Shown: positions 1-6,135, numbered from the stretch's first letter. The stretch: 7,818 bases of DNA from an uncultured Spirochaetaceae bacterium (GCA_946414625.1 CAMKPI010000073.1:1-7818); one strand, 5' to 3'. Numbers and translations are program-made. Notes: a model not told the origin generated them from the sequence alone.

Positions 1-114
1 ACAAAAAAAACACACCACGAAAAAGACTCTCCGAAACCAAACAGCTTTTTCACGTCAGCATACGAAGCGGGAAAGCCCATACCTGCCACCAGCAGTCCCG
101 TCCGGCAGCACGGC

Positions 115-1116
115 ATGTTCTACCCCCCATGCGAGAGCCGATGCCAACCGATTCTAAAGCACATCATAGGCCTGGATATAGTTTACCTGGATAACAACAT
201 TGTGGTCGTGAACAAGCCCGCGGGACTCCTGTCCATAGAGGGAAAAACCGAGAAGGATTCAGTCGCCATGCGGGTGCGCGATACACTGCGTTCGATTACC
301 CAGCCTTGCGTCCACAGGCTGGATCAGGCCACCAGCGGGCTGATGGTCCTCGCTCTTGACGAAAAATCACACAGAACGCTCTCTTGCGCCTTTGAAAAAC
401 GTGAGGTTTACAAGGAGTATACCGCAATAGTCGAAGGGCTTATCACCGGGGAAAGCGGCGTCATAGACCTGCCGATAAGACCGGACATCGAAAACCGGCC
501 GTTCCAGATTGTGGATCACGAACGGGGCAAAAAAGCCGTCACCAAATGGGAACGCCTGCAGGTGATACAAAATTCCAGCGGAGTATACACAAAGCTTCTG
601 CTGAGGCCGAAAACAGGACGCACACACCAGCTCCGGATGCACTGCGCATACGGACTCGGTCATCCGATCCTGAACGATCCTCTCTACGGCGGAGGATTGG
701 AAGATTCCAATAAACGGAATAGCCGCGCCGCACAGAATTTCATAAACGCGACCTGCGGTGCCCCGGATTACAGAAACGCGTCCCGTGCCGCAGCAGACTT
801 TAAGAGCGATGACAGCGCAGAATCGGAAATCAAAAACGCACCCTACGGTGCTCCGGATTGCAGGAACGCCTACCGTGCCGCAGCAGACTTTAAGAGCGAT
901 GACAGTGCCGAATCGAAAATCAAAAACGCACTCTGCGATACCCAGGATTGCAAAAACGGTAACAGTGCCGCGGCATCAGGTTTCGCGGAAAACGGCATAC
1001 CCCCATACAGAGGAGACTCTGAATACCTGACTCCTCCACTTGCCCTACGGGCAACACTCTTGAGATTCAAACATCCGGCTACAGGCACGGAGATGACTTT
1101 TTCCGTCCCTTTCTGA
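115..1116 (+). CDS. rluA: RluA-family pseudouridine synthase with a large repetitive C-terminal insert
   Basis: This enzyme isomerises uridine to pseudouridine in structured RNA. E. coli RluA acts on 23S rRNA and on tRNA position 32; the substrate here is inferred. Residues about 20-42 carry the family start (VVNKPAGLLS). HRLDQATSG at 67-75 contains the catalytic aspartate D70. RPKTGRTHQLRMH at 164-176 and GHPILNDPLYGG at 182-193 are also typical. E. coli RluA is about 219 residues; this is 333, because about 110 residues (about 194-306) separate GHPILNDPLY from the last strand (RATLLRFKHPATGTEMTF). That insert is made of 10-residue repeats (RAAADFKSDD, SAES.IKNA, GAPDCRNA). The ATG has no Shine-Dalgarno sequence, and the frame stays open to base 1, so the true start may lie outside the window. 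The YPP near the N-terminus resembles the E. coli RluA N-terminus and mildly favours this ATG. Family assignment is sure; the exact orthologue is less so. Confidence 0.9.
   Translation: MFYPPCESRCQPILKHIIGLDIVYLDNNIVVVNKPAGLLSIEGKTEKDSVAMRVRDTLRSITQPCVHRLDQATSGLMVLALDEKSHRTLSCAFEKREVYKEYTAIVEGLITGESGVIDLPIRPDIENRPFQIVDHERGKKAVTKWERLQVIQNSSGVYTKLLLRPKTGRTHQLRMHCAYGLGHPILNDPLYGGGLEDSNKRNSRAAQNFINATCGAPDYRNASRAAADFKSDDSAESEIKNAPYGAPDCRNAYRAAADFKSDDSAESKIKNALCDTQDCKNGNSAAASGFAENGIPPYRGDSEYLTPPLALRATLLRFKHPATGTEMTFSVPF
721..990 (+). repeat. 30-bp tandem units (90-bp higher-order repeat) inside rluA
   Basis: Nine consecutive 30-bp units run in frame. Those at 721, 751, 811, 841, 901 and 931 end in AAACGC or a close variant. 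Three units make a 90-bp period: 751-840 and 841-930 are near-identical, and 931-990 is a decayed third copy. Each unit encodes 10 residues, and four of them end in NA. Because 30 is a multiple of three, the reading frame is kept. The array lies in a loop of the enzyme where E. coli RluA has only about a dozen residues. Confidence 0.9.
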
Positions 1117-1148
1117 AAAAAACCGGCAGGGGCTCCAAGAGCCACCGG
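1116..1148 (-). terminator. Possible minus-strand intrinsic terminator 3' of rluA
   Basis: On the minus strand an imperfect hairpin (CCGG outer stem, GGCTC/GAGCC inner stem, 3-nt loop TTG, asymmetric internal loop) is followed by seven T. On the plus strand the same hairpin is preceded by A7 and has no U-tract, so it would be a poor terminator for rluA. I see no minus-strand gene that would need it. It may block antisense transcription into rluA, or may be chance. Confidence 0.4.
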
Positions 1149-1260
1149 AGCGTTCCAGAAAAGTTGAAATTCAATACGCGTCCGGAAAAGCCAAGGCAGC
1201 GGAAGCGCCGAAATAAAAAGGTGAAAGCGCCGAAACAAGGTAGCTAGAGCACCGGAAAAA
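1141..1260. repeat. Degenerate 22-28-bp tandem repeats before the tRNA gene
   Basis: A core resembling GCGCCGGAAA recurs at about 1150, 1178, 1205, 1227 and 1249. The last three are spaced exactly 22 bp (GCGCCGAAAT, GCGCCGAAAC, GCACCGGAAA); the earlier spacings are 28 and 27 bp. The gap from the rluA stop to the tRNA promoter holds these repeats, the hairpin at 1116-1148, and no credible gene. A long minus-strand frame crosses this stretch but also covers the tRNA and antisense rluA, so it is not credible. Confidence 0.6.
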
Positions 1261-1276
1261 ATTTTATCCTCCCCGC

Positions 1277-1305
1277 TTGACACAAACGCCTGTTTCCGGT
1301 ATAAA
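1277..1305 (+). promoter_or_regulatory. Sigma-70-type promoter of the tRNA-Phe gene
   Basis: A perfect -35 TTGACA (1277-1282) and a -10 TATAAA (1300-1305) are separated by exactly 17 bp. The mature tRNA begins 11 nt after the -10 box, so the primary transcript would have a 5' leader of only a few nucleotides. Confidence 0.9.
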
Positions 1306-1315
1306 GTCACTGTAT

Positions 1316-1388
1316 GCCTTTTTAGCTCAGTTGGTAGAGCATCGGACTGAAAATCCGTGTGTCCCTGGTTCGATTCCTGGAGAAGGCA
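1316..1388 (+). tRNA. tRNA-Phe (anticodon GAA)
   Basis: The full cloverleaf can be folded by hand. The acceptor stem GCCTTTT pairs with AGAAGGC (one wobble), with discriminator A at 1388. The D-arm is GCTC/GAGC with loop AGTTGGTA. The anticodon loop is CTGAAAA with anticodon GAA at 1349-1351. The T-loop is TTCGATT. Two U-U mismatches occur, at pairs 27-43 (1342/1358) and 51-63 (1366/1378). The terminal CCA is not encoded (TTGCC follows), so a CCA-adding enzyme is required. Base 32 is C, so this tRNA cannot be an RluA-type pseudouridine-32 substrate even though rluA lies next to it. It is a single-gene unit with its own promoter and terminator. Confidence 0.95.
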
Positions 1389-1391
1389 TTG

Positions 1392-1419
1392 CCGCTGTCG
1401 ATGGACGGCGGTTTTTTTT
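1392..1419 (+). terminator. Intrinsic terminator of the tRNA-Phe gene
   Basis: An 8-bp stem, CCGCTGTC against GACGGCGG (one T-G wobble), closes a GATG loop and is followed at once by eight T. It starts 4 nt after the tRNA 3' end. Confidence 0.93.
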
Positions 1420-1425
1420 GTCTCC

Positions 1426-1548
1426 AGCATTCCGGCAACATCAGTGTCCGCACGACAGCTTCCCGCCCATTCGGCACCCGCGCGATAGCATTCCAGATAA
1501 TTCAACATCCGTGCAACAGCGTCCCATATGCCTTGTTTCCAGCACTTG
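1426..1548. repeat. Degenerate 30-31-bp tandem repeat, about four units
   Basis: Units beginning AGCATTCC, AGCTTCCC, AGCATTCC and AGCGTCCC start at 1426, 1457, 1487 and 1518 (spacings 31, 30, 31). The first three also share a CCG(C/T)(A/G)CGA-like segment before the next unit. The non-coding stretch from 1420 to 1747 otherwise holds the promoter and small inverted repeat at its right end. Between about 1550 and 1690 I see nothing assignable. Confidence 0.65.
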
Positions 1549-1690
1549 TGGCTCGTGGCTCCGGAAACAATCAAGAGCTGCGCCGTCCCCGGCATTTTTG
1601 CTTCTCGCATTCATCGAACTCGTGTATTACAGCATTTATTGAAGATCGACGGTTCGAGAACCCGGCTCCGTGTATTTCCGTGTTTCTTTC

Positions 1691-1710
1691 CTCCTCTCTC
1701 CGACGAGGAG
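1691..1710. repeat. Small inverted repeat abutting the -35 box
   Basis: CTCCTC and GAGGAG flank an 8-nt centre and end 1 bp before the TTGACA at 1712. Its position would suit a regulator site, but the arms are short and chance is possible. Confidence 0.35.
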
Positions 1711-1711
1711 T

Positions 1712-1740
1712 TTGACAGCCCGCCGACGCGACTCTACAAT
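1712..1740 (+). promoter_or_regulatory. Sigma-70-type promoter of the lipoprotein gene, probably leaderless
   Basis: A perfect -35 TTGACA (1712-1717), a 17-bp spacer and a -10 TACAAT (1735-1740). The ATG of the next gene starts 8 nt after the end of the -10 box, which is where transcription would be expected to start. No Shine-Dalgarno sequence is present (GTAAACC precedes the ATG). Confidence 0.85.
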
Positions 1741-1747
1741 GTAAACC

Positions 1748-2560
1748 ATGAAAGAACATGGAACCGCGAAATTTTCCAGGATCCTGGCTTACATGGGATC
1801 GATTCTCCTCTCTGTCGCTATCTTATGCTCCTGCGCCGTGCAGCAGAGCCTTTCCGACACGGCGAGCTACAGCAGCTTCACAACATATCCGTTTCTAGAG
1901 TCTCTCGCGTCGGACGTTGCAAGCTGGGCAGCATTCGAGGACAGGGACTCTTTCTTTGAGAAAAACCTGATCTACTTTGCGGAGAATCTCGAGGAAAACT
2001 ACGGAGTACTCGGCGTCGAGCTTAGAAAAAACTCCGGCGGATCAAACAAAGTCTACAACGTTTATTTTACGTTTGAATCCCTGGAAGCCCTCGCGGACAG
2101 AATCCTCTCCAATGCCCAGTCCAGTGGCTACAACCGAGACAGGCACCTCATCACGTTCACTGAAACGGACGAGTCGAAACGCGCCGAAATCGAGCTCTCC
2201 CTCGACACGTGGGAGGAGCTTTCCACCCTGATACCGCTCATAAAGGAACCGAACCTTGAAGTATACGGTCCCGTATACAACAATCCCCCATACGGCATGA
2301 AGAGCGAGGAAGAATATCTCTACATGATCGACTTCATATTCGGCGAAGGTTCAGAAGACATCAAGAGGTCCTTTATAAACGTCAGTTTTGTCGCGCCGGG
2401 CAAGGTCCTGGACACAAACGGGCGGATTTTGACAGCGGAAGAGAAGTCTGCCGTAACAGACCTTGTCACCGACGCCGACATCGTTGAATTCCATGTTCCG
2501 CTGATAGACGTGCTGCTTCTTCACGAACCCATCCGGTTCCATATCGAATACTCGAAGTGA
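1748..2560 (+). CDS. Predicted lipoprotein of unknown function
   Basis: This is a 270-residue protein of no family I recognise. The N-terminus has a charged region (MKEHGTAKFSR), a hydrophobic segment at about 12-26 and a relaxed lipobox LCSC, so C29 is the likely lipidated cysteine and the protein would be membrane-anchored and exported. The remainder is hydrophilic and acidic-rich, without further membrane segments, and reads as a folded domain (for example VYNVYFTFESLEALADRI). This ATG is chosen because a later one (residue 16) would remove the positive n-region of the signal peptide. There is no ribosome-binding site; the promoter position suggests a leaderless mRNA. The gene precedes the DUF3343 gene by 42 bp with no visible terminator, so it may be the first gene of a selenium-linked transcript. 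That link is inference only. Confidence 0.8.
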   Translation: MKEHGTAKFSRILAYMGSILLSVAILCSCAVQQSLSDTASYSSFTTYPFLESLASDVASWAAFEDRDSFFEKNLIYFAENLEENYGVLGVELRKNSGGSNKVYNVYFTFESLEALADRILSNAQSSGYNRDRHLITFTETDESKRAEIELSLDTWEELSTLIPLIKEPNLEVYGPVYNNPPYGMKSEEEYLYMIDFIFGEGSEDIKRSFINVSFVAPGKVLDTNGRILTAEEKSAVTDLVTDADIVEFHVPLIDVLLLHEPIRFHIEYSK

Positions 2561-2602
2561 CAGCCCTTTCCTTTATTCCAATCACTGAAAGGAGAGTGGC
2601 AC

Positions 2603-2950
2603 ATGAACGGAAACAAAACCGAAACGCTTTATTACATATTGTTTTACAACTACACGGACGGGATAGCCCTGGCTCGACATCTGAAAGAATCGGGAGTGCC
2701 GTCAAAGGTCTCGACAGTGCCGAGGGACGTGTCTTCCGCATGCGGCATGGCGGTATCTGTCGAGCCCGGAGATTTAGCCGCAACACGCGATATTATCGAA
2801 AAAAGCGGTATCGAGATTGAGAAAATCGTGCCGGTGGAGCGGAGAGTCTTCAAAAGAAAACCTATTTCCGTGGGCGTGGCAGATGCCGGATGCGCCGGGA
2901 ACGCGGAAAGCGAAGGCGAGCGGCATGCACCACCCTCGCGGCAGGCGTGA
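2603..2950 (+). CDS. DUF3343 protein, putative Se/S carrier
   Basis: This small soluble protein (115 residues) belongs to DUF3343, a family proposed from gene context to carry selenium or sulfur and commonly found beside selD, yedF and class V desulfurases. The core runs from about residue 8 to 80: YYILFYNYTDGIALARHLKESG, then the signature VPRDVSSACGMA, in which C47 is the likely chalcogen-binding residue, then EPGDLAATRDIIEKSGI. A good ribosome-binding site (AAGGAG, 8-nt spacing) supports this ATG. The next gene is the cysteine desulfurase, a plausible donor. From about residue 84 the C-terminus is a low-complexity, non-family tail that ends in TGA at 2948-2950. The same frame then stays open for 84 more codons, and repeats begin about 10 nt later. 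The tail has probably been remodelled by repeats. Confidence 0.83.
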   Translation: MNGNKTETLYYILFYNYTDGIALARHLKESGVPSKVSTVPRDVSSACGMAVSVEPGDLAATRDIIEKSGIEIEKIVPVERRVFKRKPISVGVADAGCAGNAESEGERHAPPSRQA

Positions 2951-2960
2951 CGGGTGCCGA

Positions 2961-3137
2961 AAGCAGAAGCGGACACGAGCCAAGCTTACCAGACACCGCA
3001 AGCGCGGAAACTCCGACATGCAGCACCCATCAGTTGCACTCGGGATTGCCAAACGCCAGAACCGCAAGCACAGGATCTCCAAGCAGAAGCGGACGCGAGC
3101 CAAGCTTACCTGACACCCCAAGCGCGGAAACTTCGAC
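2961..3137 (+). repeat. Two 57-bp direct repeats offset by 120 bp
   Basis: Positions 2961-3017 and 3081-3137 match at 53 of 57 bases and are offset by exactly 120 bp (4 x 30). Smaller AAGC-containing elements recur at irregular spacings within the second copy. They fill most of the 241-bp gap between the DUF3343 stop and the desulfurase start. All three forward frames are largely open here, so an open frame alone is not evidence of coding. Substitutions between copies fall at mixed codon positions, which gives no sign of protein-level selection. Confidence 0.85.
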
Positions 3138-3191
3138 GCCCGCAAATACAAAAGACACAACCTGTTCCTGAAAATCAACTCCGGAGGACGC

Positions 3192-4406
3192 ATGATATAC
3201 CTTGACAACGCTGCCACAACGCTGAAAAAGCCTGATATTGTCTACAAAGCCGTGCTGGACGCGATGAAAAACGGCGGAAACAGCGGGCGAGGCACGTACG
3301 GCGCGGCGCTGGAAGCAGCGAACACTGTTTTCAGTGCGCGGAAGAGAATCGCAGCATTCTTCAATGCAGAGCGGGCGAACAATGTCGCGTTCACCTCTGG
3401 CGCAACCGAAGCCCTCAACACCGCAATCTTCGGTCTGGTTCCATATGGAAGCGAACCTGTTCACATAATCACCACGGAGTGCGAGCACAACAGCGTCCTA
3501 CGCCCGCTCTACAAACTGGAATCACAGGGACGCGCAACGGTCTCGTTTGCCAAGGCCGACAGGCTCGGCAGAATAAACCCAGACGATATCGAGAGCCTGG
3601 TGAGGCCTTCCACACGTTTTATAGTGACAACCCACGCATCAAACCTCACAGGGAATCTGATTGGCATCAAAAGCATCGCGGGCATCGCACGGAGACATGG
3701 ACTCGTCTACATCGTGGACGCGTCGCAGACCGCGGGCTCAATTCCAATTGACATGCGAAATACAGGCATAGACATCCTCTGCTTCACCGGACACAAGGGA
3801 CTGCTGGGGCCTCAAGGCACCGGAGGCATTGTCGTACGGGACGGTATTCACCTGGAACCGCTGAAAACAGGAGGCACAGGAGTAAAGTCCTACAGCAAGT
3901 CTCAACCTGAGGAGATGCCAACGCTCTTGGAAGCAGGAACGCTGAACTCCCACGGAATCGCGGGGCTCTCCGCCGCGATAGGATATATCGAAGAAACAGG
4001 TCTCTTAAAACTCGGAAAGAAGGAAGAGTCTCTTGCCGAAAGGCTTTACCGAGGGCTTTCAGACATAGAGGGAGTGGAGATCTACGGGGATTTTTCGTGC
4101 TATGAAAGGCAGAACTCAGAAAATCCAGAAGGAGGCGGAAAGAAGGAAGCAGAGACGCCTATGCAAGGCAGGATGCCGATTGTCGCCTTCAACGTGAAAG
4201 ACGCGGAATCAGGAGAGGTCTCCGACATTCTTGCCGAAGAGTTCGGCATCGCGAGCCGCCCAGGCGCGCACTGCGCCCCGCTCATGCACAAAGCTCTGGG
4301 GACAGAAAAACAAGGCGCCGTCCGCTTCAGCATATCGCACTCCAACACGGAAAGCGACATTGACGAGGCGGTCGACGCCGTAAGGCAGATTGCCAGCGAA
4401 TTCTGA
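3192..4406 (+). CDS. Class V aminotransferase: cysteine desulfurase/selenocysteine lyase-like
   Basis: This PLP enzyme is expected to remove S (or Se) from (seleno)cysteine as a persulfide or perselenide. It starts directly with MIYLDNAATT, like the short-N-terminus subfamily found in selenium gene clusters. Visible motifs are TSGATEALN at 69-76, CEHN with the PLP-stacking H99, VDASQTAG with D176, GHKGLLGPQGTGG with Schiff-base K202, and RPGAHCAP at 356-363 with catalytic C361. At 404 residues it is slightly long for the subfamily: a charged stretch at about 305-327 (ENPEGGGKKEAE) looks like a lineage-specific insert. A strong GGAGG 4 nt before the ATG fixes the start. Beside DUF3343 and opposite selD/yedF, the likely role is supplying activated Se or S. 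Which substrate it prefers cannot be read from the sequence. The 70-bp gap to the convergent selD stop has no clear terminator. Confidence 0.92.
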   Translation: MIYLDNAATTLKKPDIVYKAVLDAMKNGGNSGRGTYGAALEAANTVFSARKRIAAFFNAERANNVAFTSGATEALNTAIFGLVPYGSEPVHIITTECEHNSVLRPLYKLESQGRATVSFAKADRLGRINPDDIESLVRPSTRFIVTTHASNLTGNLIGIKSIAGIARRHGLVYIVDASQTAGSIPIDMRNTGIDILCFTGHKGLLGPQGTGGIVVRDGIHLEPLKTGGTGVKSYSKSQPEEMPTLLEAGTLNSHGIAGLSAAIGYIEETGLLKLGKKEESLAERLYRGLSDIEGVEIYGDFSCYERQNSENPEGGGKKEAETPMQGRMPIVAFNVKDAESGEVSDILAEEFGIASRPGAHCAPLMHKALGTEKQGAVRFSISHSNTESDIDEAVDAVRQIASEF

Positions 4407-4476
4407 AAACGCTCCGGCCCATCCTCTACAAACAGAATTCGGCACGTTTTTTGCGCGTGTTCCGCTGGGAGAAGGC

Positions 4477-5646
4477 TCAGCTGTATGATATGAGCGCGCC
4501 TCCGCGCTCCACCACGCGACCTATCACGGCGCAAGACGCGGGATCCGCCATTTCCGACACGAACCGGCGGGCATCCTCGTCCGGCATGAAAAGCAGCAAG
4601 CCGCCCGATGTTTGCGGATCATATACCAAATCAATCATATTCTGCGGCACATCCGGCGCAAAAGACACTTTTCCGTACAGCCAATTCTCGTTGGAGTACC
4701 GCCCCTCTGGCAGAAAGCCGAATGAAGCAAGACTCAAAGCCCCGCTCATCACAGGAAGACTCTTCGTGTCGATAAGGATTGAAACCCCTGAAGCAAGCGC
4801 CACCTCGCTCGCGTGGCCGGAAAGGCTGAAACCCGTCACATCTGTGGCAGCGTGAACCTGACACTTCCGCGCAATGTCGCGTGCGCGCTTATTAAGCGTT
4901 GTCATCGAACGCACAGCCTCGAGGACGGATTCCTCCGGAGCCTCGTCCACTTTGGCGGCTGTGTTGATTATTCCGGCGCCGAGTGGCTTGGTGAGCACAA
5001 CACAATCCCCTGGACGGGCACCCTTGTTGCTCCAAACCTCAGACTCTTTCATGAAACCCGTGACACAAAGACCGTACTTCGGAGTTGGATCCTCTATCGT
5101 GTGTCCACCGGCAATCACGGCTCCAGCCTCCCGAGCCTTGTCAAGACCGCCTTCGAGAATCCGCTTCATTACATCCAGATCCAGACAAGAAGGAAAACAC
5201 ATCAGATTCATCGCCACAGCGGGCTCTCCCCCCATGGCGTATATGTCCGACATGGCGTTAGCCGCCGCAACCTGCCCGAAAATATACGGGTCGTCCACCA
5301 TCGGAGGAAAGAAATCCACTGTCTGGACGGAAACCTGGCCGTCTCCGACACGATAAACCAGCGCATCGTCGGCGCTCTCAAATCCCTCCACAAGGTTCGG
5401 ATTATTCTGCAGAGGCAAGCGATCTATCACGCTATGCAACTTCTCTGGCGGGAGCTTCGCGGCACAACCGCTCGTCTTCACCATTCCAGTGAGGCGAACA
5501 GCTGAGCCGTTTTTCAGGACTGTGACAGGTCGAGAGGCCGCCTCTCCTTCCACGCCTATAGAGCCTTTTTTCTCGTGAGACTCCGCCGCGGCAAAATCCC
5601 CTCTGGGAAACGGTGTTTCCGTGTTTTTTTCAAGCCCGAATTTCAT
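4477..5646 (-). CDS. selD: Selenide, water dikinase (selenophosphate synthetase)
   Basis: SelD makes selenophosphate from selenide and ATP for Sec-tRNA, 2-selenouridine or Se-cofactor synthesis. Residues 51-66 contain RLTGMVKTSGCAAKLP. C61 and K64 correspond to E. coli C17 and K20, and the active-site residue is encoded by TGT, so it is Cys rather than Sec. QTVDFFPPMVDDPYIFGQ followed by NAMSDIYAMGGEP (108-142) and AGGHTIEDPTPKYG (179-192) are the nucleotide- and metal-binding motifs; DPQTSGGLL is near the C-terminus. The usual length is about 347 residues; here 389, because of an N-terminal extension of about 44 residues with no recognisable domain. I chose the ATG at 5646 because AGGA lies 8 nt before it. 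An alternative ATG at 5661 overlaps the yedF stop as ATGA. Translational coupling to yedF is likely either way. Confidence 0.95.
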   Translation of the reverse strand: MKFGLEKNTETPFPRGDFAAAESHEKKGSIGVEGEAASRPVTVLKNGSAVRLTGMVKTSGCAAKLPPEKLHSVIDRLPLQNNPNLVEGFESADDALVYRVGDGQVSVQTVDFFPPMVDDPYIFGQVAAANAMSDIYAMGGEPAVAMNLMCFPSCLDLDVMKRILEGGLDKAREAGAVIAGGHTIEDPTPKYGLCVTGFMKESEVWSNKGARPGDCVVLTKPLGAGIINTAAKVDEAPEESVLEAVRSMTTLNKRARDIARKCQVHAATDVTGFSLSGHASEVALASGVSILIDTKSLPVMSGALSLASFGFLPEGRYSNENWLYGKVSFAPDVPQNMIDLVYDPQTSGGLLLFMPDEDARRFVSEMADPASCAVIGRVVERGGALISYS

Positions 5647-5657
5647 TTCGAATTTCC

Positions 5658-5867
5658 TCATTTCGACATTCCAACGCGCCAAACACCTTCCGCCTCATCA
5701 CTGACAGACACGGTGTAGCCCATGGTTTTGCCAAAACGCGACACGTTCTCCTTTGCCGCAACGTTGTCAACCAAAACTTCCAGTCCCTCCGGATGCTCCT
5801 TCAAAGCCTTTTTAGTCTTCACAACCGGTATCGGGCAGGACAACCCGACGCAATCCAGCACTGTCAT
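5658..5867 (-). CDS. yedF: YedF-type TusA-fold selenium/sulfur carrier, short form
   Basis: This small cytoplasmic carrier (69 residues) has the TusA-family signature DCVGLSCPIPVVKTKKAL, with C11 of the CPxP motif as the chalcogen-binding residue, followed by LEVLVDNVAAKENVSRFG, which is typical of the selenium-linked YedF group. The ATG at 5867 has GGAGG 5 nt upstream; longer readings from TTG at 5900 lack such support. Clostridial YedF proteins of about 200 residues carry a second, DsrE-like domain. Here the protein stops right after the TusA domain, and the stop abuts or overlaps the selD start, so only the carrier domain is present. With selD it forms a tight two-gene unit, consistent with handing Se to SelD, although that function is inferred for the family. 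Confidence 0.9.
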   Translation of the reverse strand: MTVLDCVGLSCPIPVVKTKKALKEHPEGLEVLVDNVAAKENVSRFGKTMGYTVSVSDEAEGVWRVGMSK

Positions 5868-5900
5868 GTCTCCCTCCATTTTTCCAAATCCTGACCACAA

Positions 5901-6135
5901 ACGCGCTTCACCGCACTACACCGCGTTATGTCGCGCTTCGCGCGGATTCGGCAAAGCATCTCCAAATTCCGACGCTCAATCACGCTTTTGGCGTTTCAAC
6001 GCATAGACCTGCGCTTCGCGCGGATTCGGCACTCCCTGAATCCTGACGCTCATTCGCACTTCGCCGCTTCACCGCATTTCACCGCGCTCCAACGCGTAAT
6101 GTTGCACTCCGTGCGGCTTCGGAACGCTTACAACC
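5901..6135. repeat. Repeat-filled gap between yedE and yedF
   Basis: The 302 bp between the yedE stop (6170) and the yedF start hold no credible gene. A 21-bp segment at 5933-5953 recurs exactly at 6011-6031 (offset 78 bp), followed in both copies by a similar TCC/GACGCTCA segment. A second element, CGCTTCACCGCA plus ACCGCG, occurs at 5904-5925 and 6065-6086. A degenerate version of the 21-mer lies at about 6104-6124, so the block looks like a decayed duplication of about 160 bp. CGC-rich motifs dominate. The remainder, about 6136-6169, shows nothing I can assign. Confidence 0.85.

Noticed and set aside
1..114. Possible minus-strand gene start (MGFPASYADVKKLFGFGESF) in the first 80 bases
   Set aside because: Only about 26 codons are visible, there is no ribosome-binding site, and the plus-strand rluA frame is also open through the same bases. 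It cannot be supported from this window.
721..990. CRISPR array
   Set aside because: The 30-bp units are contiguous, degenerate and in frame, with no unique spacers and no cas genes.
870..1610. 246-residue minus-strand open frame
   Set aside because: It overlaps the tRNA, its promoter and terminator, and the end of rluA. Its repeated segments come from the intergenic repeats, and it has no family resemblance.
1640..1675. tRNA-like T-arm (GGTTCGAGAACC) as a possible tRNA remnant or attachment site
   Set aside because: It does not pair as a T-stem, no acceptor or anticodon arm is found nearby, and no integrase or flanking duplicate is visible.
4440..4464. Possible terminator between the convergent desulfurase and selD genes
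   Set aside because: Only a 4-bp CACG/CGTG stem with a bulged extension can be formed, and the T6 lies in the loop rather than after the stem.
5462..5466. Selenocysteine in SelD
   Set aside because: The residue matching the E. coli C17 position is encoded by TGT (Cys), and the frame has no internal TGA.
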